Source: Hydrogenophilales bacterium RIFOXYD1_FULL_62_11 (GTDB lineage Bacteria; Pseudomonadota; Gammaproteobacteria; Burkholderiales; Thiobacillaceae). From it: a DNA stretch of 6,702 nucleotides. The notes beneath the pieces were generated by a model. The model had not been told where the DNA came from, did not search any database, and saw only the letters and a program-made list of their open reading frames with translations. Below are positions 1 through 5,841 of the stretch, one piece after another. A program made the translations under genes and the position numbers. The stretch's first letter is position 1. Every line of letters starts with the position of its first letter. Where the stretch lies: positions 8,065 to 14,766 of the forward strand of contig MGZO01000087.1 in assembly GCA_001802655.1 (NCBI GenBank), in the 5' to 3' direction.

Positions 1-1192
1 GGTGCTCGGTGCCGGCAAGAAAGTGATCGGCGAGGCGGCGAAAGGCTTTCTCCATCGGATCGAACGGATCGACCAGACTGGCCAGCACGCTGAACTCGAC
101 CAGCTCATGAAAAGGCTCTGGCAAATCATTTGTTTGCGCGTAATCGACCGCATGGTTTTCAGTGCGCGTCACCAGTTGCGCCACCGTCATGCGGTTCTCG
201 GTGATGGTGCCGGTCTTGTCCGTGCACAGGAGGGTGGCGGCGCCGAGCGTTTCCAGCGCCGGGATGCGCCGTGTCAGCACGTTGTTGCGCGAAATGCGCC
301 ACGCCCCCAGCGCCAGAAAAACCGTGAGCACCACCAGAAACTCCTGCGGCAGCAGGGAAATGGCCAGCGTGATGCCGGCGAGCAGCGCATCGAGCCAGGC
401 ACCGCGGGTGAGGCCATACAGCACCACCACCACGCTGCTCAACAGCATGCCGAGCAGCGCAAAGATCCACATCATGCGGCGCACCTGGCGCTGCATCGGG
501 CTGGGTTCGGGGCGCAAGGCCTGCAGCGATTTGCCGATCTTGCCCATTTCAGTGCGCGGCCCCGTAGCGGTGACACGTGCAATGCCCTGGCCCTGTACCA
601 CCAGCGTGCCTGAATACACCTGCGGCAAATCGTCCCCGCCGGGTCGCCCGGTGACCGCCAGACCCTCGCCCACGGTTTTGCGCACCGGTACGGCTTCACC
701 GGTCAGCAGCGATTCATCGACGAGCAGACCCTGGCACATCAGCAGCCGCGCGTCCGCCGGCACGCGATCCCCTTCGGCCAGCATCACGATGTCGTCGCGC
801 ACCACCTCGTGCCCAGCGATGCGCTGCTTTTCGCCATCGCGCAACACCAGCGCGCGCGGACTGGTCAGATCGCGTAGCGCCTGCAACACCCGTTCGGTTT
901 TGTGCGACTGATACAGGGTGATGCCCACCACCACCCCGACAAAAAACAGCAGCATCAGGGCTTCATGCAGATCGCCCAATATCAGATAGATCCCGGCCGC
1001 AATAATTAGCAACAGGAACATCGGTTCGCGGATCACGTCGAGCCCCCTCGCCCGCATGCCGTGTTGCCCGCTTTCAGGCAATGCGTTCGCCCCTTCCGCT
1101 GCCAGACGCTCACGCGCAAGGCGGGTTGTCAGACCCTGGGTCGACGTGGTTTCGGCAGAAGCTGGATTGAGGGGGAGGGATTCCTGCTGCAT
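1..1192 (-). CDS. P-type (P2-like) cation-transporting ATPase, N-terminal 397 residues, C-terminus beyond the window
   Basis: This is an ATP-driven cation pump of the inner membrane; the gene runs off the left edge, leaving 397 codons. Seen in order from the ATG at 1190-1192: a short cytoplasmic N-domain with the GLTTRLARERLAAEGANALP pattern; M1 and M2 at about residues 57-95; the actuator domain with DESLLTGEAVP (TGE at 164-166); M3 and M4 at about 241-262 and 266-299; and the phosphorylation motif DKTGT with Asp325 (codon 218-220). The nucleotide-binding domain starts but is cut. The M4 motif reads PQEFL (residues 282-286), where P2A pumps have PEGLP and I recall PEEFP in the closest bacterial relatives. 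There is no heavy-metal CPC motif, so P1B is unlikely. The transported ion cannot be named (Ca2+, Mg2+ or other). The frame is open up to 1312, but the residues above 1192 do not resemble the family. An AAGG lies 10 bases before this ATG. It is separated by 157 bases from the gene upstream and is probably its own unit. Confidence 0.9.
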   Translation of the reverse strand, partial: MQQESLPLNPASAETTSTQGLTTRLARERLAAEGANALPESGQHGMRARGLDVIREPMFLLLIIAAGIYLILGDLHEALMLLFFVGVVVGITLYQSHKTERVLQALRDLTSPRALVLRDGEKQRIAGHEVVRDDIVMLAEGDRVPADARLLMCQGLLVDESLLTGEAVPVRKTVGEGLAVTGRPGGDDLPQVYSGTLVVQGQGIARVTATGPRTEMGKIGKSLQALRPEPSPMQRQVRRMMWIFALLGMLLSSVVVVLYGLTRGAWLDALLAGITLAISLLPQEFLVVLTVFLALGAWRISRNNVLTRRIPALETLGAATLLCTDKTGTITENRMTVAQLVTRTENHAVDYAQTNDLPEPFHELVEFSVLASLVDPFDPMEKAFRRLADHFLAGTEH

Positions 1193-1349
1193 CTTCTGGC
1201 TGCCTTCAGTCTGGCCTGTTTTCTGACAAGACCTGAACCGTCCATCGATCAAGCCAAATGATGAATCACGTCGGCTGGGGCGTGGGAATGCGCGTCGGTC
1301 GGACCCGTGCAGTCAGTTGGGAACGAGCGCTCCGTTGCATCCTGCTGGT
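1193..1349. other. Intergenic gap between the small membrane protein gene and the ATPase gene
   Basis: These 157 bases hold no convincing gene. On the minus strand no hairpin followed by a T-run is visible, so no intrinsic terminator is seen for the dcw/lpxC unit. No good -35/-10 pair for the ATPase gene stands out either. A self-complementary GAGCGCTC occurs at about 1325-1332, but it is short and has no loop. Whether the ATPase is co-transcribed with lpxC cannot be settled from the sequence. Confidence 0.5.
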
Positions 1350-1532
1350 TTAGCGCAAAACAAGGCGTTCCACCACATAAAACAGCGCGACAACCACACC
1401 GACCAGCAGCGCGAAGCGCAGCACGCGGCTGATGGTTCCAAGATAGGCACGATTGCCGGTCACCAGCCACGCCAGTCCGAACGCCATCACCGCAATCACG
1501 AGGACGACGATCAGCAGGCGTACGGCAATCAT
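1350..1532 (-). CDS. Small two-helix inner-membrane protein, translationally coupled to lpxC
   Basis: A 60-residue protein of unknown function. Two hydrophobic segments at about residues 3-24 and 38-56 flank a short polar, positively charged connection (TGNRAYLGTISRVLR), and the protein ends in ERLVLR. It therefore looks like a helical hairpin in the inner membrane with no soluble domain. Its ATG (1530-1532) overlaps the lpxC stop (1529-1531) as ATGA, the classic arrangement for translational coupling, and it ends with TAA at 1350-1352. The coupling and the coherent hydrophobicity argue that it is a real gene, not a chance frame. A role linked to the envelope or to LpxC is only inferred from position. 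I cannot assign a family name. It could be a small regulator, a membrane-protein partner, or a conserved passenger. Confidence 0.8.
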   Translation of the reverse strand: MIAVRLLIVVLVIAVMAFGLAWLVTGNRAYLGTISRVLRFALLVGVVVALFYVVERLVLR

Positions 1533-2443
1533 GTGGTGAGCGGGTGCAGACGGGCGAAGGCTTGCGGAACGTCTGCCTCGTGATCAAAGCTGACGAACTC
1601 CCAGGATTCCTGGTGCTGTGCCAGTTCGCGCAGCAGGGCATTATTCAGCGCATGGCCGGATTTGTAGGCCTCGAAGGCACCGATGATGGGATGCCCCAGC
1701 AGATAGATGTCGCCAATGGCGTCGAGCACCTTGTGTTTGACGAATTCGTCCTCGTAGCGCAGCCCATCCTGGTTCAGCACGCGGTATTCGTCCATGACGA
1801 TGGCGTTGTCGAGCGAGCCGCCCAGTGCCAGGCCCTGGTTGCGCAGGTACTCGACCTCATGCATGAAACCGAAGGTGCGCGCGCGCGCGACCTCCTTGGT
1901 GTAGGCCGTATCGGCAAAATCGATGCTGACGGTTTTGCCGCTCTTGTCAAAAACGGGATGATCGAAGTCGATGGTGAACTCGACCCTGAAGCCGTTGTGT
2001 GGAACGAAGCGCGCCCACTTGTCACCGTCGCGCACTTCGATCGGACGGGTGATGCGCACGTACTTTTTTGGCGCATCCTGCTCGACGATGCCGGCGGATT
2101 GCAGCAGGAACACGAACGGCGCAGATGAGCCGTCCATGATGGGAATTTCGGGGCCGGTCAGATCGACCAGCAGGTTGTCGATACCCAGGCCCGCAAGAGC
2201 GGACATCAGGTGTTCGACGGTGGACACTTTGGCTGCGCCCGATTCGAGCATGGAACACAGCCGTGTGTCGGTGACGAGGTAAGGATCGGCCTTGAGTTCG
2301 GCCGGCGGATCGAGGTCGATGCGCCGGAAAACAATGCCGGAGTCGGGTGCGGCCGGACGCAAGGTCATCTCGACCTTGACGCCGGAGTGCAGGCCGACGC
2401 CCGCTGCCTTGACCGGTTTCTTTAATGTGCGTTGCTTGATCAT
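1529..2443 (-). CDS. lpxC: UDP-3-O-acyl-N-acetylglucosamine deacetylase (LpxC)
   Basis: Cytoplasmic zinc hydrolase that removes the acetyl group from UDP-3-O-acyl-GlcNAc, the committed step of lipid A (LPS) synthesis. At 304 residues it matches the usual length (E. coli 305). Visible active-site elements are Glu77-His78 in STVEHLMSAL, His237 and Asp241 in KHKVLDAIGD, and His264 in SGHALNN. They correspond to the E. coli zinc ligands His79/His238/Asp242, Glu78 and catalytic His265, shifted by one. The start at 2441-2443 gives the conserved MIKQRTLKKPVKAAGVGLHSG opening. No good Shine-Dalgarno precedes it (the upstream bases are CTAAAATGACGAC), suggesting weak initiation or coupling. LpxC level in enterobacteria is set by FtsH proteolysis; no judgement on that is possible here. 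It follows ftsZ after a 77-base gap that contains a strong palindrome. Confidence 0.97.
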   Translation of the reverse strand: MIKQRTLKKPVKAAGVGLHSGVKVEMTLRPAAPDSGIVFRRIDLDPPAELKADPYLVTDTRLCSMLESGAAKVSTVEHLMSALAGLGIDNLLVDLTGPEIPIMDGSSAPFVFLLQSAGIVEQDAPKKYVRITRPIEVRDGDKWARFVPHNGFRVEFTIDFDHPVFDKSGKTVSIDFADTAYTKEVARARTFGFMHEVEYLRNQGLALGGSLDNAIVMDEYRVLNQDGLRYEDEFVKHKVLDAIGDIYLLGHPIIGAFEAYKSGHALNNALLRELAQHQESWEFVSFDHEADVPQAFARLHPLTT

Positions 2444-2468
2444 GTCGTCATTTTAGCCGCGCAGGACG

Positions 2469-2510
2469 AACGCCCCTAGCCGGCACGCTTGCGTGCCGGC
2501 TAGGGGCGTT
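2469..2510. repeat. Perfect 42-base palindrome (20-bp arms, TT centre) between ftsZ and lpxC
   Basis: Arms at 2469-2488 and 2491-2510 are exact reverse complements around a two-base centre, for example AACGCCCCTAGCCGGCAC on the left and GTGCCGGCTAGGGGCGTT on the right. The RNA would fold into a very stable GC-rich hairpin starting 10 bases after the ftsZ stop. No T-run follows on either strand, so it is not a canonical intrinsic terminator. Candidate roles are a partial terminator or attenuator, a 3'-end stabiliser for ftsZ mRNA, a processing site, or a REP-like palindromic element. It carries CTAG twice, a tetranucleotide that is usually rare in proteobacteria. Confidence 0.9.
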
Positions 2511-2520
2511 GCCAGCATGA

Positions 2521-3663
2521 TCAGTCCGCCTGGCGACGCAAAAAGGCCGGAATGTCCAGATGATCGACGCCAGACTCGGTCATCGCCTGAACCCGGGTGC
2601 GGCGGGTGGTCATGACGCTGGGCAGTTCTTCATCGCCACCGACCATCATCGGGGCGTCGTCGGTGCCGGTGCGGATGATCTGCATCGGACGGGTCTGCTG
2701 GCGGGCGACCGGGCTGCCGAGGCCGGTGGCGACCATGGTGACGCGCAGCGCATCTTCCATGCTGTCGTCGAGCACCTGGCCGACGATGACAGTGGCTTCT
2801 TCCGCAGTGAACGCCTTGATGGTGTTCATCACTTCGTGAATTTCACGCATCTTCACCGTGCTGGATGCGGTGATGTTGACCAGCACGCCGCGCGCGCCGG
2901 CCAGGTTCACGTCTTCCAGCAGCGGGCTGGCGACGGCCTGTTCGGCAGCAATGCGGGCGCGGTTTTCGCCGCTGGCCTGGGCCGAACCCATCATTGCCAT
3001 GCCCATTTCGCTCATCACGGTGCGCACGTCGGCAAAGTCGACGTTGACCAGGCCCGGGCAATTGATGACTTCGGCGATGCCGCCGACCGCGCCATGCAGC
3101 ACGTTGTTGGCCGCCTTGAAGGCATCCAGCATCGAGACATCCTCGCCCAGCACCTGCATCAGCTTTTCGTTGGGGATGATGATCAACGAGTCGACATGCT
3201 TCGCCAGCGCCTCGATACCTGCGTTGGCGGCACGCACGCGCTTGCCTTCAAACATGAACGGCTTGGTGACGACCGCCACGGTGAGGATGCCGAGTTCCTT
3301 GGCGACTTCGGCCACTACCGGCGCAGCGCCGGTACCCGTGCCGCCGCCCATGCCGGCGGTGATGAACAGCATGTCCGCGCCGTCGATCAGTTCGGCGATG
3401 CGCTCGCGGTCTTCCAGCGCGGCTTCGCGGCCGATATCGGGGTTGGCGCCGGCGCCCAGACCCTTGGTCACACCGTTACCCAGCTGCAGTTGCAGTTTGG
3501 CCTGGTTGCGATTGAGCGCCTGTGCGTCGGTGTTGATCGCAATGAATTCCACACCGGTCAAACCCGAGGTGATCATGTGGTCGACCGCATTGCCGCCGCA
3601 GCCGCCCACGCCGATGACCTTGATAATTGCATCCTGGGTATCTACATCCATCAGTTCAAACAT
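2521..3663 (-). CDS. ftsZ: Cell division protein FtsZ (tubulin-like GTPase)
   Basis: Cytoplasmic GTPase that polymerises at mid-cell into the Z-ring and recruits the divisome. It is 380 residues from the ATG at 3661-3663. Visible are the N-terminal nucleotide-binding segment IKVIGVGGCGGNAV (about 14-26), the tubulin signature GGGTGTG at 106-112, the T7 synergy loop NVDFAD at 207-212 with catalytic Asp209 and Asp212, a short variable linker after about 318, and the C-terminal peptide LDIPAFLRRQ (369-378) that binds FtsA and other partners. The frame stays open 10 codons upstream (an ATG at 3691-3693), but the inner start has a near-perfect Shine-Dalgarno 7 bases away and gives the conserved MFELMD opening. 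It lies downstream of ftsA across a structured 137-base leader. Confidence 0.98.
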   Translation of the reverse strand: MFELMDVDTQDAIIKVIGVGGCGGNAVDHMITSGLTGVEFIAINTDAQALNRNQAKLQLQLGNGVTKGLGAGANPDIGREAALEDRERIAELIDGADMLFITAGMGGGTGTGAAPVVAEVAKELGILTVAVVTKPFMFEGKRVRAANAGIEALAKHVDSLIIIPNEKLMQVLGEDVSMLDAFKAANNVLHGAVGGIAEVINCPGLVNVDFADVRTVMSEMGMAMMGSAQASGENRARIAAEQAVASPLLEDVNLAGARGVLVNITASSTVKMREIHEVMNTIKAFTAEEATVIVGQVLDDSMEDALRVTMVATGLGSPVARQQTRPMQIIRTGTDDAPMMVGGDEELPSVMTTRRTRVQAMTESGVDHLDIPAFLRRQAD

Positions 3664-3669
3664 CTTTAC

Positions 3670-3678
3670 TCCTCCTTT
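3670..3678 (-). promoter_or_regulatory. Strong ribosome binding site of ftsZ
   Basis: On the minus strand the bases read AAAGGAGGA, with the AGGAGG core at 3671-3676 and a 7-base spacing to the ATG at 3663. It complements the 16S rRNA 3' end over about eight bases, far better than any other gene in this window. It fixes the ftsZ start over the longer in-frame ATG at 3693, which would lie upstream of it. Confidence 0.9.
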
Positions 3679-3705
3679 ATCTAGCCAAATCAAAAAACCA
3701 ATTCC

Positions 3706-3756
3706 TTTGGCGTGTCACCCGTGATGGGTTCTAACCATCCGGTACGTGTCGCCAAA
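3706..3756 (-). promoter_or_regulatory. Nested inverted repeats in the ftsZ leader, with a possible promoter
   Basis: Outer arms TTTGGCG (3706-3712) and CGCCAAA (3750-3756) are exact complements. Inside them GATGG (3723-3727) pairs with CCATC (3735-3739), giving a stem within a stem. On the minus strand TTGGCG (3750-3755) and TAGAAC (3728-3733), 16 bases apart, each match four of six bases of sigma70 -35 and -10 boxes. These could be a promoter for ftsZ whose boxes lie within the repeats, or simply an RNA fold. The promoter reading is weak; the repeats themselves are plainly visible. Confidence 0.35.
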
Positions 3757-3766
3757 TCCCGTTTCA

Positions 3767-3801
3767 ATGTCGCGCCGCAGTCAATCAAGCCGGCGCGGCA
3801 T
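3767..3801 (-). repeat. Imperfect hairpin just after the ftsA stop
   Basis: The arms are ATG-T-CGCGCCG (3767-3777) and CGGCGCG-G-CAT (3791-3801), pairing over 10 of 11 positions around a 13-base loop. It begins at the ftsA stop codon. It is GC-rich but not followed by a T-run on the minus strand, so it is more likely an mRNA structure between ftsA and ftsZ than an intrinsic terminator. Confidence 0.55.
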
Positions 3802-5036
3802 CAGAAATTCCCTTTAAACCAACTCCTCATCCGTTCCAGAATGTCCTTGAGACTGCTTCCCGTCAGCTTCGGTGCATCGCGTCCACGCGCTTCCAGACCG
3901 GCCAGCAACAAGCCCATGCAGGTGGCGTAGCGCGGGTTGTGCATGACGTCCGACAGTCCGCCTTCGTAACGCGGCCAGCCCATGCGCACCGGCATGTGGA
4001 ACACTTCCTCGCCGAGTTCGACCATGCCCTGCATGCCGGCCGAGCCGCCGGTGATGACGATGCCGGACGACAGCAGTTCCTCGAAGCCGCTGCGGCGCAG
4101 TTCGGCCTGTACCAGCGAATACAGTTCCTCCATGCGCGGTTCGATGAACTCCGCCAGCGTCTGCTTCGACAGGGTGCGCGGCGGCCGGTCGCCGATGCCG
4201 GGCACCTCGATCATGTCGCGCGCGTCGGCCAGCTGGCGCAGCGCGCAGCCGTACTGGATCTTGATGTCCTCGGCTTCCTTCGGCGGCGTGCGCAGCGCCA
4301 CCGCGATGTCGTTGTTGACCTGGTCGCCGGCCACCGGAATGACGGCTGTATGGCGGATCGCGCCGTCGGTGAACACGGCGATGTCGGTGGTACCGCCACC
4401 GATGTCGACCAGGCAGACGCCGAGCTCTTTTTCGTCTTCGGTCAGCACCGCCATCGCCGAGGCCAGCGGCTGCAGCACCAGATCGCCGACCTCGATGCCG
4501 CAGCGGCGCACGCACTTGATGATGTTCTGCGCCGCCGATACCGCGCCGGTGACGATGTGGACTTTGACTTCCAGCCGCACCGCGCTCATGCCGAGCGGGT
4601 CGCGCACGTCTTCCTGGCCATCGACAATGAACTCCTGCGGGATGGTGTGCAGGATCTGCTGGTCGGTCGGGATGTTGACCGCGCGCGCGGTGTCCACCAC
4701 GCGGTCGACGTCCATCTGGCTGATTTCCTTGTCCTTGATGGCATACATGCCATGCGAGTTGAAGCTCTTGATGTGGCTGCCGGCGATGCCGGTGAAAACC
4801 TCGCGGATCTTGCAGTCGGCCATCAGCTCGGCTTCTTCCAGCGCGCGCTGGATGGCGTTGACGGTGGCTTCGATATTGACCACCACGCCACGCCGCAGAC
4901 CGCGCGACGGATGGGTGCCCATGCCGATGATATCGAACGTGCCTTCGTCGTTGATTTCAGCGACGATGCAGACGATCTTGGAGGTGCCGATGTCGAGACC
5001 GACAACCAGGTTTTTTGGGTCTCTTGGCTTGCTCAT
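3801..5036 (-). CDS. ftsA: Cell division protein FtsA (actin-like Z-ring membrane tether)
   Basis: Actin/Hsp70-fold ATP-binding protein that anchors FtsZ filaments to the inner membrane and helps recruit late divisome proteins. It is 411 residues from the ATG at 5034-5036. Visible are phosphate-1 motif LVVGLDIGTSKI (10-21), the 1C domain (about 85-165) inserted between subdomains, phosphate-2 motif VDIGGGTTDIAVF (210-222), the adenosine-side motif GIVITGGSAGMQG (325-337), and a C-terminal amphipathic helix SLKDILERMRSWFKGNF (395-411) that serves as membrane-targeting sequence. The frame is open 46 codons further upstream, but that extension lies inside ftsQ and is not FtsA-like. The start is 7 bases after the ftsQ stop with no strong Shine-Dalgarno, so re-initiation or coupling is likely. 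Confidence 0.98.
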   Translation of the reverse strand: MSKPRDPKNLVVGLDIGTSKIVCIVAEINDEGTFDIIGMGTHPSRGLRRGVVVNIEATVNAIQRALEEAELMADCKIREVFTGIAGSHIKSFNSHGMYAIKDKEISQMDVDRVVDTARAVNIPTDQQILHTIPQEFIVDGQEDVRDPLGMSAVRLEVKVHIVTGAVSAAQNIIKCVRRCGIEVGDLVLQPLASAMAVLTEDEKELGVCLVDIGGGTTDIAVFTDGAIRHTAVIPVAGDQVNNDIAVALRTPPKEAEDIKIQYGCALRQLADARDMIEVPGIGDRPPRTLSKQTLAEFIEPRMEELYSLVQAELRRSGFEELLSSGIVITGGSAGMQGMVELGEEVFHMPVRMGWPRYEGGLSDVMHNPRYATCMGLLLAGLEARGRDAPKLTGSSLKDILERMRSWFKGNF

Positions 5037-5043
5037 GCTGCGC

Positions 5044-5841
5044 TCATGTAGGACTCGGTTTAAAAGGGAAAACGCCATTTGGCATCCGCACGGCAAAGCC
5101 GTCGGCGTAACGCAAATCAACGCTGAGAGGAAGTATCGGTGCGGCCGGTTTGGGCGCGGCGGCTGTGCCCGCAATTGATACGGCTTGAACCGAAGCGGGC
5201 GCAGCCTGCGCGCTGATCAGGCGCGGGTAGTAACTGACAAAGCGCGTCAGGCGCGCATCGGTTTGCTGTCGCCCCAGTAGCAGCTGCATGCCGTTGTCCA
5301 GGCGTATCGACCACGCCCGGCGTGGAGACAGCCGCAGTTCGGTGATGCGCATGTCGAGCGTGGCCAGCGCGGCCTGATAACGGCGATACGCTGCGACCAC
5401 TTCGGCGCTGCTGTCTTCCGGACCGGACAGGCGCGGCAGCTCGCCATCTGCTGCGGCAACAAACACGCCCCCCTCGGCGTTCACCAGCGCGTTGTCGTTC
5501 CAGCGTGCCAGCGGCTCCTGCTCGACCAGCGACACCACCAGCGTGTCGGGCCAGCGGCGTTCGACCCGCGCTTCGCGCACCCACGGCAGTTTTTCCAGGC
5601 TCTCGCGCACGTTTTCGAGGTCGACCGTGAAGAAGGTGCCGCGCACCCGGCGCTCCGCCACCAGGCGAATCTGTTCCTCGGTCACATGGGCAACCGGTGT
5701 TTTCACTTCCAGCGTGGTCAGCGCAAACCACGGTCGCGCCATTACCCAGCTTGTCGCGCCGTAGGCCAACAGGCCGAGCGCGCCCCAGGTCAGCACGCGG
5801 GCGACCTGATTCAGCGGATGGTGGGCGAGTTCGGCGTTCAT
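5044..5841 (-). CDS. ftsQ: Cell division protein FtsQ
   Basis: Bitopic inner-membrane divisome protein that connects early and late division proteins and binds FtsB/FtsL in the periplasm. It is 265 residues from the ATG at 5839-5841. Visible are a short cytoplasmic tail, one transmembrane helix at about 13-35, a POTRA domain from about 39 to 110 (FALTTLEVKTPV through LPWVREARVERRWPDTLVVSLVEQEP), then the beta domain, with the conserved VDLRYADGFAVR strand at 241-252. An Ala/Pro-rich stretch (about 211-238) precedes that strand and looks longer than in relatives I recall. The frame is open 10 codons upstream, but the inner ATG overlaps the ddl stop as ATGA, the expected dcw coupling. A GGAG lies about 13 bases before the start. 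Confidence 0.96.
   Translation of the reverse strand: MNAELAHHPLNQVARVLTWGALGLLAYGATSWVMARPWFALTTLEVKTPVAHVTEEQIRLVAERRVRGTFFTVDLENVRESLEKLPWVREARVERRWPDTLVVSLVEQEPLARWNDNALVNAEGGVFVAAADGELPRLSGPEDSSAEVVAAYRRYQAALATLDMRITELRLSPRRAWSIRLDNGMQLLLGRQQTDARLTRFVSYYPRLISAQAAPASVQAVSIAGTAAAPKPAAPILPLSVDLRYADGFAVRMPNGVFPFKPSPT

Noticed and set aside
1322..1335. A small GAGCGCTC palindrome considered as a terminator for the lpxC unit
   Set aside because: It has no loop room and no following T-run.
1249..1641. A 130-codon minus-strand frame overlapping lpxC and the small membrane gene
   Set aside because: It is out of frame with both. The membrane protein frame has coherent hydrophobic helices and an ATGA overlap, while this one is Arg/Cys-rich with no pattern.
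2560..3684. A 374-codon plus-strand open frame opposite ftsZ, and another at 2858-3724
   Set aside because: These are antisense mirrors of the conserved ftsZ gene with low-complexity His/Ala/Asp composition and no recognisable domain.
3664..3693. A 10-codon upstream extension of ftsZ
   Set aside because: It would place the strong Shine-Dalgarno inside the coding region; the ATG at 3663 is correctly spaced from it.
5037..5174. A 46-codon N-terminal extension of ftsA
   Set aside because: It lies within the ftsQ coding region and lacks FtsA similarity; the ATG at 5036 gives the usual FtsA opening.
3982..5178. A 398-codon plus-strand open frame opposite ftsA, and another at 3939-5051
   Set aside because: Both are antisense to a clear ftsA. 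Their translations are Ser/Met- or Asp/His-rich with no family resemblance, as expected from high-GC third-position bias.
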